The notes under the pieces: generated by a model
Databases searched by the model: none
Told to the model about the DNA's origin: nothing
Seen by the model: only the letters and a program-made list of their open reading frames with translations
Made by a program: the position numbers and the translations under genes
Shown: positions 43,130 to 50,508 of the stretch, piece by piece
Numbering within the stretch: the first letter of the stretch is position 1
Layout: the number at the start of each line of letters is the position of its first letter
From: Deinococcota bacterium
GTDB lineage: Bacteria > Deinococcota > Deinococci > Deinococcales > Trueperaceae
Direction of reading: 5' to 3'
NCBI GenBank assembly: GCA_963170125.1
Contig: CAUJFI010000025.1
Span: forward strand, 1 to 64,000
DNA length: 64,000 nt

Positions 43130-43807
43130 TCATCGGCCCGCGGCGTTGGCCATCTCGCCTAGCTGCTTGCGGTCCACCTTGGCGACTGTGCGGCCTTGCA
43201 TGGTGATGGCGCCGCCGGCGTGCAGCCGCGACAGGTTGCGGCTCACGAGTTCCGGCACCGTGCCGAGCTGAGCGGCGATGGCACCGTTCGTGTCGAGGAC
43301 GAACGGCACGCCCTCGTCGGCGACGCTGAGCAGGTAGGCGGCGAGGCGATGGACGACCTCCTGGAACGAGATCTGCTCGACGAGCGCCACCAGCCGCCGG
43401 AGCCTGCGGCCGAGCATGGTCATCAGGTGCAGGGCTATCTCGGGTCGGGCCTTGAGGAGCCGCTGGAAGCCCTCCTGTTCCAACCACAGGACTTCGGAGT
43501 CCTCGGCCGCCTCGGCGCTGGCGGGGTACGGGCCCCCGTCGAGCGACACGAGCTCGGCCACCGTGTTGTAGGGGTGCTCCATGGCCAGCACGACCTCGCG
43601 GCCGCTGGCGGGCGAGATGACGTACACCTTCACCTTACCGCTCACCACGACGGCGAGCCCTTGGGCCGGTTCGCCGGCCATGAACAGGGGTTGACCCGCC
43701 TCGAGCCGCCGCCGGTGCGCCACCCCCGCGAGGGCCTCCAGGTCGGCCTCCGATAACTCGGCGAAGAGGGGGCAGCGGGCGAGGACCTGGGCGGTGGTGA
43801 ACTGCAC
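43130..43807 (-). CDS. Crp/Fnr-family transcriptional regulator
   Basis: 225 residues. Residues about 10-125 form a cyclic-nucleotide-type beta roll (GEPAQGLAVVVSGKVKVYVISPASGREVVL); a dimerisation helix follows, then a winged HTH (AIAAQLGTVPELVSRNLSRLHAGG). The recognition helix has E-x-x-S-R, the FNR-type combination that reads TGA half-sites. There are no N-terminal Fe-S cysteines as in FNR (one cysteine near residue 12), so it is more like the DNR/NnrR or heme/ligand-sensing branch. It is probably the regulator of the neighbouring divergent operons. The GTG follows TAGCGT by six bases. Confidence 0.85.
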   Translation of the reverse strand: MQFTTAQVLARCPLFAELSEADLEALAGVAHRRRLEAGQPLFMAGEPAQGLAVVVSGKVKVYVISPASGREVVLAMEHPYNTVAELVSLDGGPYPASAEAAEDSEVLWLEQEGFQRLLKARPEIALHLMTMLGRRLRRLVALVEQISFQEVVHRLAAYLLSVADEGVPFVLDTNGAIAAQLGTVPELVSRNLSRLHAGGAITMQGRTVAKVDRKQLGEMANAAGR

Positions 43808-43813
43808 GTCACT

Positions 43814-43819
43814 ACGCTA
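43814..43819 (-). promoter_or_regulatory. Leaderless-type -10 box
   Basis: TAGCGT on the minus strand ends six bases before the GTG of the Crp/Fnr gene. Confidence 0.6.
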
Positions 43820-43820
43820 A

Positions 43821-43842
43821 CCGGTGGCGCTCTCGGCACCGG
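43821..43842. promoter_or_regulatory. Inverted repeat between divergent promoters
   Basis: CCGGTG and CACCGG flank ten bases between the Crp/Fnr and MFS -10 boxes. It could be an operator, but it does not match the ATGAC palindrome. Confidence 0.25.
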
Positions 43843-43859
43843 GCCAAAGTGAACGGGGG

Positions 43860-43865
43860 TAACAT
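43860..43865 (+). promoter_or_regulatory. Leaderless-type -10 box
   Basis: TAACAT preceded by GG ends six bases before the GTG of the MFS gene at 43872. Confidence 0.6.
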
Positions 43866-43871
43866 GCGCCG

Positions 43872-45107
43872 GTGGCGCGGACGAGCTGGCAACGCATCCT
43901 CTTCGTGATGTTCTTCGCCCAGCTCCTCGCCTCGATCGGCTTCTCCACCATCTTCCCTTTCCTCCCCAACTACGTCGAGTTCCTCGGCGTGCGCGGCTCG
44001 GGCTCGATCATCTTCTGGGTGTCGGCCGTGTTCAGCGTGCAGGCGGTGGCCATGATGATCGCATCGCCGATCTGGGGCGCCATGTCGGACCGGATGGGCC
44101 GCAAGCTCATGGTCGAGCGCGCACTGTTCGGCGGCGCGATCACCGTCCTCCTCATGGCGTTCGTGCACTCGGCCGAGGAGCTGACGTTCCTACGCCTCAT
44201 CCAGGGCCTGACCACGGGCGTCGCCTCGGCGGCCTCCTCGATGGTCGCGTCCTCCGCTCCGCGCAACCGCCTCGGCTACGCGATGGGGATGATGCAGACG
44301 GCGAGCTGGGCCGGCGCTTCCATCGGTCCGATGATCGGCGGGGTGCTCCAGTACTTCTTCGGCTTCCGGTTCTCGTTCGTGCTGACGGCCGTACTGATGC
44401 TGGCGGGTGGGCTCCTCGTGTACTTCGGGGTGAAGGAGGAGTTCACGCCGCCCGCGGGGCGCAGGGGCGGGGTGGGCGGCATCGTCGGCGCCTGGCGCGA
44501 CGTGCTGCGCACGGCCGGCGTGCCCCTCGCCTACTTCCTGCGGTTCAGCGCCTGGCTGGGCCGCACGATGCTCGTGCCGTTCCTGCCGCTGTTCATCGCC
44601 ACCATCACCGTCGACCGTGACCTGGCTGGCATGTACACGGGCCTGGCCATCGGCCTCGCCGCCGGCTCCTCGACCCTGAGCGGGGTCGTCCTCGGGCGCC
44701 TGAGCGACCGCATCGGCTACAAGCCGGTGCTGGTCGCATCGACCTTCGCGTGCGCGCTCTTCTACGTGCCGATGGCGTACGTCGGCAACGTCTTCCAGCT
44801 CATCGCCGTGAACGTGCTGATCGGCTTCGCCATCGGTGGGGTGTTGCCGGCGATCAGCGCCATGCTCGCGCGCCTCACTCCGCCGCAGGTGGCCGGCGCC
44901 GTCTACGGCATCGACAACTCCGTCTCGGCGGCCTCGCGGGCGCTAGCGCCCATCGTCTCCGGCGCCATCGTCACTTTCACGAGTCTGCCGGGCGAGACGA
45001 ACTACCGCACCATCTTCCTCGTCACCGCCGCGCTGTTCCTGGTCACGGCCGTCGTGGCGGCGTGGTTCCTGCCCAAACGTGGGGCAGAGCCGGAACCCTC
45101 CGTCTAG
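43872..45107 (+). CDS. MFS efflux transporter, DHA1 type
   Basis: 411 residues with twelve helices. ASPIWGAMSDRMGRKLMVERA is the loop 2-3 motif and LRLIQGLTTGVASAASSM the helix 4 motif, as in MdtG/TetA-type exporters. The second-half motif GRLSDRIGYKPVLV is also present. The substrate is unknown. It is divergent from the Crp/Fnr gene across 64 bases, so it may be controlled by it. GTG start without ribosome binding site. Confidence 0.85.
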   Translation: MARTSWQRILFVMFFAQLLASIGFSTIFPFLPNYVEFLGVRGSGSIIFWVSAVFSVQAVAMMIASPIWGAMSDRMGRKLMVERALFGGAITVLLMAFVHSAEELTFLRLIQGLTTGVASAASSMVASSAPRNRLGYAMGMMQTASWAGASIGPMIGGVLQYFFGFRFSFVLTAVLMLAGGLLVYFGVKEEFTPPAGRRGGVGGIVGAWRDVLRTAGVPLAYFLRFSAWLGRTMLVPFLPLFIATITVDRDLAGMYTGLAIGLAAGSSTLSGVVLGRLSDRIGYKPVLVASTFACALFYVPMAYVGNVFQLIAVNVLIGFAIGGVLPAISAMLARLTPPQVAGAVYGIDNSVSAASRALAPIVSGAIVTFTSLPGETNYRTIFLVTAALFLVTAVVAAWFLPKRGAEPEPSV

Positions 45108-45131
45108 AGCCTTACCGCGCGTCAGAAGCCA

Positions 45132-45160
45132 TTGACCGGCATGACCCATGCGGGTAGCGT
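45132..45160 (+). promoter_or_regulatory. Promoter of the thiB riboswitch transcript
   Basis: TTGACC (45132-45137), a 17-base spacer and TAGCGT (45155-45160). Transcription would begin about 45167, exactly at the first base of riboswitch helix P1. Confidence 0.75.
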
Positions 45161-45166
45161 GGCTAT

Positions 45167-45254
45167 GTCACCAGGGGTGTCCGGCGCCACGAGCGCCGGG
45201 CTGAGATCACACCCTAGAACCTGACCCCGGTCATGCGGGCGGAGGGAGAGTGAC
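45167..45254 (+). ncRNA. TPP (THI-box) riboswitch
   Basis: All conserved THI elements are in order: P1 strand GTCAC (45167-45171), GGGGTG, a variable GC hairpin (CCGGCGC/GCGCCGG), CTGAGAT, ACACCCT, AACCTGACC, GGTCATGCGGGCGGAGGGA, and P1 return strand GTGAC (45250-45254). Downstream, CCGTC/GACGG and CGTCC/GGACG pairings place a hairpin just before the GAGG ribosome binding site, suggesting control of translation. It governs thiB. Confidence 0.94.
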
Positions 45255-45305
45255 GCAGAGCGCCAAGCGCCGCGCGTCCGTCGGTGACGGTTAGGACGTG
45301 AGGCC

Positions 45306-46412
45306 ATGCGCAGGTCGTCGACCGTACTCTTCTCATCGGTACTCTTCTCGTTGGCGCTGTCGCTGTTCGCCCTCGGCGCGGCTCAGCGCATCACCGTGCT
45401 CACGCATGACTCGTTCGCCCTGCCGAGCGAGCTCCTCGCGGAGTTCACCGAGCGCACCGGCATCCAGGTCACGTTCCTGCAGGGCGGCGACGCCGGCGAG
45501 GTCGTCAACCGCGCCGTGCTCACCAAGGCGCGTCCGCTCGCCGACCTGCTCTTCGGGGTCGACGACAGCCTACTGGAGCGCGCGCGGAGCGAGGGGATCT
45601 TCGAGCCTTACGTGAGCGGCGAGCTCGGCAGGGTGAACGGCACGCTCCTGTTGAGCGCGGACGGCCTGGTGACCCCGGTGGACGTCGGCTACGTGCTGCC
45701 GAACGTCGACACGGCCTGGTTCGCCGACCGCGGCCTTGCCCTCCCCACGGCGCTCGAGGACCTCGCGGCCGACGAGTACCGCGGTCTGACGGTGGTCGAG
45801 AACCCGGCCAGCTCGAGCCCCGGGCTGGCGTTCCTCCTCGCCACCGTGGTCCGCTTCGGCGACGCCGAGGCGGGCATCGCCGCCACCCACGGCGGCTACG
45901 CCGACTGGCTCGACTACTGGGCCGCCCTCGTGAGGAACGACGTCGCCGTGGCCGACGGCTGGTCCGACGCCTACTACACGCTGTTCACGCGCTACGGCGG
46001 CGATCGCCCCGTGGTCGTCAGTTACGCCACGAGCCCCGCCGCCGAGGTCATCTTCGCGGACGCGCCGCTCGCCGAGGCCCCGACCGCCAACCTGCAGTGC
46101 GCGGGCTGCGGCTACCGCCAGGTGGAGGGGATCGGCATCCTCGCGGGCACCGCCAACCACGCGGCGGCGGAGGCGTTCGTCGACTTCATGCTGAGCCGCG
46201 CCGTGCAGTCCGCCATCCCGCTCGCCATGTTCGTCGACCCGGTAGTGGCCGACGCGACCCTGCCGCCCGAGTTCGAGCTCTACGGCCGGGTGGAGGACGG
46301 CGTGGTGGCCTCGGCCCTGCCGGCAGCCGTCGTGCAGGCGCACCAGGCACGCTGGCTGCGGCAGTGGACCGCGGTCGTGCTACAGGGCAGGGACCCCGCC
46401 GGCGTGCGCTGA
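45306..46412 (+). CDS. thiB: Thiamine ABC transporter substrate-binding protein
   Basis: 368 residues. A signal peptide (residues 1-26, FSLALSLFALGAAQ) precedes an Fe/thiamine-type periplasmic-binding fold: ITVLTHDSFALPSELLAEFTERTG, LLFGVDDSLLERARSEGIFEPY, VDVGYVLPNVDTAWF, YADWLDYWAALVRNDVAVADGWSDAYYTLF. It captures thiamine, TPP or HMP outside the membrane. The TPP riboswitch directly upstream confirms the assignment. Its permease and ATPase are not adjacent but lie at 58-61 kb. Confidence 0.93.
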   Translation: MRRSSTVLFSSVLFSLALSLFALGAAQRITVLTHDSFALPSELLAEFTERTGIQVTFLQGGDAGEVVNRAVLTKARPLADLLFGVDDSLLERARSEGIFEPYVSGELGRVNGTLLLSADGLVTPVDVGYVLPNVDTAWFADRGLALPTALEDLAADEYRGLTVVENPASSSPGLAFLLATVVRFGDAEAGIAATHGGYADWLDYWAALVRNDVAVADGWSDAYYTLFTRYGGDRPVVVSYATSPAAEVIFADAPLAEAPTANLQCAGCGYRQVEGIGILAGTANHAAAEAFVDFMLSRAVQSAIPLAMFVDPVVADATLPPEFELYGRVEDGVVASALPAAVVQAHQARWLRQWTAVVLQGRDPAGVR

Positions 46413-46423
46413 ACGGGAGCGGC

Positions 46424-48241
46424 TCAGCCGACCGCGGCGGCATCGCCAACCGCGACCCCGTCGGCGCGCGCCGACTCCCCGTGTTCGCCGCGGAGCAGGG
46501 CGCCGAGCTCGGGCGCCTCGTCGAGGACGTCGGCGAGCCTGCCCTGCGCCACCACCCTCCCCTCCTCGAGGACGATCACGCGGTCGGCCCGCTCGAGGGC
46601 GGCGCGGCGGTGCGAGACGACGAGGCAGGTCGTCCCGCCGGCCACGAAGAGTCCGTCCCACAACCGTCGCTCGGTCTCGACGTCGAGGGCGCTGGAGATG
46701 TCGTCGAACACGAGCAGCTCCGCGCCGCGCAGCAGCATGCGGGCGGCGGCGGCCCGCTGCACCTGGCCGCCGGAGAGCCGCACGCCGCGGGTACCGACCT
46801 CCGTGTCCAGACCGCCTCGCATGTTCGCGAGGTCGGGCCCGAGCACGGCCAGCTCGAGGGCGGCCGTCACGTCGGCGTCGCTGACATCGGCGCCCATCAC
46901 GACGTTCTCGCGCAAGGTGTCGGAGAACAGGCGCGGCACCTGGGAAGTGTAGGCGGCGCGCGGCGGCACGAAGAACGAGGCGGGGTCGGTCACGAGGGCG
47001 CCGTTCCACGCGACGCTCCCGGCGTCGCGCGGCAGCAGCCCGAGCAGCGCCCTCAGCAACGTCGTCTTCCCCGACCCGACGCGGCCGGTGACCACCACGA
47101 ACTCGCCGCGCCGCACCGATAAGGTGACGTCCTCGACGCCCCTGGCCCCGCCCGGATGGTGGGCGGTTAGGCCGACGACGTCGAGGCGTTCGAAGGGTGC
47201 GACGCGCGGGAGGCTCCTGACGAACGGGGCCTGCGGGTGCTCGAGGTCGTAGGACCGCGGCGTCACGAGCGCGTCGACCGGGGCGTCGACGAGCAGGCGC
47301 CCGAGGCGCTCGAAGGCCACGCCCGTGCGCTTGTGCTGCACGACCATCAGGCCCATGAACGACAGGGACTGCGTGAGGCGCGGCAGGTACGTGACGAACA
47401 GCGCGAAGTCGCCCACGGTGAACGAGCCGTCCTTGAGCGCGGCCGCCCCGAGCAGCAGGATGATGCCCGTGGCGATGTTGACCATGTTATCGGTCACGCT
47501 CCTGAACAGCTCGGTCAGGAGCGTGTCGGTGAGGGCGCGCTTCTTGCGCACCGAGTTCAGGGTGGCGAAGTGGCGCAGCACGAACGGCTCGCGCCCCGAC
47601 GCCTTGACGGCCTGGACGCTGCCGAACGTCTCCCCCAGGAAGTCCGTGACGCGGCTGGTGGCCTCGCGGCTCAGCCGCCGCGCGTTGCGGATGTGGGGCC
47701 GCAGGAGCCGCGTCAGGAGGACGGTTAGGGCGAGCGGGACGCTCGCCAGGACCGTCATCACCGGGTTGATCGTGAGCATAGTGGCGAGGGCGGCGAGGGC
47801 GAAGGCGGCGAAGCCCCAGAAGTCGCACCAGTACTCGTAGTACTCGCCGATGTCGTTCACGTCGTCGCGGAAGCGCGTCACGGCCTCGCTCGGCGAGTCT
47901 GGCAGCCGGCGGGAGCCGCTCGCCTCGACGAGGTAGCGCAGGAGCGAGCTGCGCACGTGCAGCGTGATCTCGAGCCACCAGGTCGCCCAGGTGTAGATGC
48001 CGCCGACGAACATGAGGATGCGCAGCGCGTCCGTGCCGAGCCCGAGGGCCAGGTAGCTCCAGGCGTTGGCACCGGCGCCCGCCGCCCCCGAGAGGGCGTC
48101 GAACACGCCGCGCATGGCCAGGCCGAAGATGATGGGCGAGGAGTGGATCAGCGCCCAGAGGATGGCGGTGAACACGAAGTACGTGCGCCGCTGGCGCCCG
48201 AGCGCCATCACCAGCCGCAACGGGTTGGTCGAGAAGGTCAT
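46424..48241 (-). CDS. ABC exporter subunit with degenerate Walker B
   Basis: 605 residues: a six-helix exporter membrane domain (about 1-310) and an ATPase domain. Walker A GRVGSGKTT is near residue 387, the intact signature LSGGQVQR near 489, and Walker B LLVFDDISSALD near 509. The catalytic glutamate after the Walker B aspartate is replaced by aspartate (DD instead of DE). Its start overlaps the stop of the partner gene as ATGA. This subunit would supply the Walker half of the non-hydrolytic site in a heterodimeric exporter. Confidence 0.9.
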   Translation of the reverse strand: MTFSTNPLRLVMALGRQRRTYFVFTAILWALIHSSPIIFGLAMRGVFDALSGAAGAGANAWSYLALGLGTDALRILMFVGGIYTWATWWLEITLHVRSSLLRYLVEASGSRRLPDSPSEAVTRFRDDVNDIGEYYEYWCDFWGFAAFALAALATMLTINPVMTVLASVPLALTVLLTRLLRPHIRNARRLSREATSRVTDFLGETFGSVQAVKASGREPFVLRHFATLNSVRKKRALTDTLLTELFRSVTDNMVNIATGIILLLGAAALKDGSFTVGDFALFVTYLPRLTQSLSFMGLMVVQHKRTGVAFERLGRLLVDAPVDALVTPRSYDLEHPQAPFVRSLPRVAPFERLDVVGLTAHHPGGARGVEDVTLSVRRGEFVVVTGRVGSGKTTLLRALLGLLPRDAGSVAWNGALVTDPASFFVPPRAAYTSQVPRLFSDTLRENVVMGADVSDADVTAALELAVLGPDLANMRGGLDTEVGTRGVRLSGGQVQRAAAARMLLRGAELLVFDDISSALDVETERRLWDGLFVAGGTTCLVVSHRRAALERADRVIVLEEGRVVAQGRLADVLDEAPELGALLRGEHGESARADGVAVGDAAAVG

Positions 48242-50142
48242 GCGAGTTCCTCCAGCGCTTCGTCACGCGCGGCGCGCGAAGCGAACTCTTCGCCGGGGGC
48301 GAGGGCCTCGCCGGGGGCGAGGAGTTCGCCACCTGCGCTGCTCTCCCCCGGCGCGAGGTTGAGGTCGAGGCTGAGCGCCGCCCTGCGCAGCCGCGCGTAG
48401 CGCGAGCCCGGGTCCTGCGCCAGGCGGTCGCGCCGACCGTGCTCAACCAGGCGGCCGCGGTCCATGACGAGGATCTCGTCGACGCGCTCGACGGTCTCGA
48501 GGCGGTGCGCGATCACGATGGCCGTGCGGCCCGCGAGGAGACGCTCCATCGCGGCCTCCAGGCGGCGCTCCGTGGCCGGGTCGAGGCGCGAGGAGGGCTC
48601 GTCGAGCACGATGAGCCCGGGGTCGGCGAGGAAGACGCGCGCGAAGGCGATGAGCTGAGCCTCGCCAGCCGAGAGGTTGCGGCCGCCGGAGTCGATGAGC
48701 GTGTCGAGGCCGTCGTCCTGCCGCTCGAGCCAGTCGGTCATGCCGAGCTCGCTCAGCACGGCGAGGATGCGCTCGTCGCTCACGCTGTCGTCAAAGAACG
48801 AGAGGTTGTGCCTCAGGGTGCCACGGAAGAGCTGGACCTCCTGCGACACGAGGCCGACCCTCGAGCGCAGGCCGTCGAGGTCCGCGGCCTTGGCGTCCGT
48901 GCCGCCGAGCCTCACGACGCCGGCGGTCGGGTCGTAGAGGCGGAAGAGGAGGCGCGTGAGGGTGGTCTTGCCGGAGCCCGTGCGTCCGAGCAGGCCGACG
49001 CGCGTGCCGGGCGCCAGGCGGAAGCTCACGCCGTCCAAGGTGAGCTGGTCCGGGCCGACGTCGGGGTAGTGGAAGCTCACGTCGTCGAACTCCACGGCCA
49101 GCGGACCTCTCGGCAGCAGCGCGGTGCCATCGCGCCGCAGGGCCGAGGTCATGCTCATCAGCTCGCCGATGCGCTGCACGCCCGCACCGGCCTTCTGGAG
49201 CTCCTGGAGCTGCTGCGTGATCTGCTCGATGGGGTTCTGCAGCATGAGGAGGTACTGGAACACCATGTACGCCGTGCCGACGGTCAGGGCGCCCTGCCGG
49301 ACGAGGCTGATGGACGAGCCGACGGTGACGGCCATGCCCACGACGAACAGCGCGTAGCTCGAGAGCCACACGATGGAGCGCAGCATCCAGGCCCTGCGCG
49401 TGTCGTGGTAGACCTTGCGCATCACGCCGCCGAAACGGTGCATGGTGTAGGCGCCGGCGCCGTTGCCGCGCAGGTCGTCGAGCCCCTGCAGGCGCTCCTC
49501 GATGAAGCCGAAGAGCTTGGCGTTCGCCTCACGCTCTAGCTGCGTGGCGGGCACGCCGGCGCGGCGGGTGCGGGAGAGCACGACCCACTCGAGGACGACG
49601 AACCCGGTGAGGACGGCGCCCATCAGGCGGTTCTCGAACCAGAGCGCCGCGAGGATGCCGACGAGGAGCAGGGCCCCTCCGAACACCCTCACGGAGAAGA
49701 CGGAGAGGAAGTTGGTGAGCGACGTGACGTCGCCGTCGATGCGCTCGATCATCTCGCCGGACGTGCGCGCGTTGTGGAACGCCATGTCGAGCCCGAGCGT
49801 GTGCGCCGCGAGGTCCTCGCGCAGGAGGTTGGTGGCCGTCCAGCCGACGGCGGCGGCCACGTAGGTCGCGACGGCGTTCATCACCTGCGTCAGGAGCGCC
49901 ACGACGAGGAACGTGAGGGCGATGCGCGTGAGCTCCGCGCCGGGCGCCGCGCCCAGCGCACCGTCTATGAAGCGCCGCAGGAGCTGCGGCACGAGGAGCT
50001 GCAAGCCGGTAGCGGCGAGGAGCAGGAAGGCCATCGCCACCGCCCAGCCGCGCTGAGGGGCGAGGTAGCGCACGAGGATCGACGAGAGCGACGGGGCGCC
50101 GCTCGCGGGACGTCTACTGGTTGGGGCCGTGCTGGTGGTCAT
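48238..50142 (-). CDS. ABC exporter subunit with degenerate signature
   Basis: 634 residues: six-helix membrane domain, then an ATPase domain with Walker A GRTGSGKTT near residue 382, signature LSAGEAQ (instead of LSGGQ) near 487 and a normal Walker B LIVLDEPSS near 510. The tail has LAPGE-type repeats. With its partner it forms the asymmetric pair typical of BmrCD- and TM287/288-type multidrug exporters. It is the first structural gene downstream of the leader ORF and hairpin described below. Confidence 0.9.
   Translation of the reverse strand: MTTSTAPTSRRPASGAPSLSSILVRYLAPQRGWAVAMAFLLLAATGLQLLVPQLLRRFIDGALGAAPGAELTRIALTFLVVALLTQVMNAVATYVAAAVGWTATNLLREDLAAHTLGLDMAFHNARTSGEMIERIDGDVTSLTNFLSVFSVRVFGGALLLVGILAALWFENRLMGAVLTGFVVLEWVVLSRTRRAGVPATQLEREANAKLFGFIEERLQGLDDLRGNGAGAYTMHRFGGVMRKVYHDTRRAWMLRSIVWLSSYALFVVGMAVTVGSSISLVRQGALTVGTAYMVFQYLLMLQNPIEQITQQLQELQKAGAGVQRIGELMSMTSALRRDGTALLPRGPLAVEFDDVSFHYPDVGPDQLTLDGVSFRLAPGTRVGLLGRTGSGKTTLTRLLFRLYDPTAGVVRLGGTDAKAADLDGLRSRVGLVSQEVQLFRGTLRHNLSFFDDSVSDERILAVLSELGMTDWLERQDDGLDTLIDSGGRNLSAGEAQLIAFARVFLADPGLIVLDEPSSRLDPATERRLEAAMERLLAGRTAIVIAHRLETVERVDEILVMDRGRLVEHGRRDRLAQDPGSRYARLRRAALSLDLNLAPGESSAGGELLAPGEALAPGEEFASRAARDEALEELA
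48288..48360 (-). repeat. LAPGE-type repeats in the exporter tail
   Basis: CGCCGGGGGCGAGG-like units recur in the 3' end of the exporter gene and encode LAPGE, repeated three times (one copy as LAPGEA-LAPGEE in tandem) in the last about 40 residues. Confidence 0.7.
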
Positions 50143-50238
50143 TCTCGCCTCGAAGGTCTCAGATGCTCGATCTGGTGAGGGTCTGTCGTTCCGTTAGCGC
50201 GGTTCTTGCTTCTTGCGATCGACCCACACGACGAGAAA

Positions 50239-50277
50239 GCGACCGTGGGGCCTCGTTCGGGGGCTGCCCACGGTCGC
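50239..50277 (-). terminator. Terminator-like attenuator hairpin before the ABC exporter
   Basis: On the minus strand, GCGACCGTGGG and CCCACGGTCGC form a perfect 11-bp stem with a 17-base loop, followed by TTTCTC. It lies 19 bases after the leader ORF and about 96 bases before the exporter ATG. As an intrinsic terminator inside the leader it would reduce exporter transcription unless it is prevented from forming. Confidence 0.6.
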
Positions 50278-50296
50278 GTCGGTTACTAAACTCTGT

Positions 50297-50392
50297 TCAG
50301 CGAGCGACGAGCAGGCAGTCCTCTCCCGTAAGCGGCTTGCCGGCACCCAGGTGCCGACGCACGCGTACGTTGAGGAAGAAGACGCCTGCCAT
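50297..50392 (-). CDS. 31-residue leader peptide ORF of the ABC exporter
   Basis: ATG at 50392 begins about three bases after the predicted transcription start. The frame encodes 31 residues starting MAGVFFLNVRVRR and ending LLVAR before TGA. A hairpin (CGGCAC/GTGCCG) lies inside the frame and the terminator-like hairpin follows. Placement is that of a regulatory leader peptide, as in bmrB upstream of bmrCD in Bacillus subtilis. The GTCGC of the last codons could pair with the GCGAC of the terminator's left arm, offering an alternative fold. Confidence 0.6.
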   Translation of the reverse strand: MAGVFFLNVRVRRHLGAGKPLTGEDCLLVAR

Positions 50393-50401
50393 GACGCTGG
50401 A

Positions 50402-50431
50402 ACTTTAGCGGCAAGGCCCAGGGGTTGTCAA
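50402..50431 (-). promoter_or_regulatory. Promoter of the exporter leader
   Basis: Minus-strand TTGACA (50431-50426), an 18-base spacer and TAAAGT (50407-50402). The perfect -35 is one of only two in the window. The start is predicted near 50395. Confidence 0.75.
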
Positions 50432-50508
50432 GCGCAGGAAGAACTCACGGGGCCGCTCTCTCCGATCTGGTGGCGGCGCTCCGCGCCCAGCGCGTCGCCC
50501 GTCGGGCC

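Noticed and set aside
45108-45166. A second riboswitch or small RNA before the TPP element
   Set aside because: The stretch is explained by the promoter TTGACC-N17-TAGCGT leading straight into P1.
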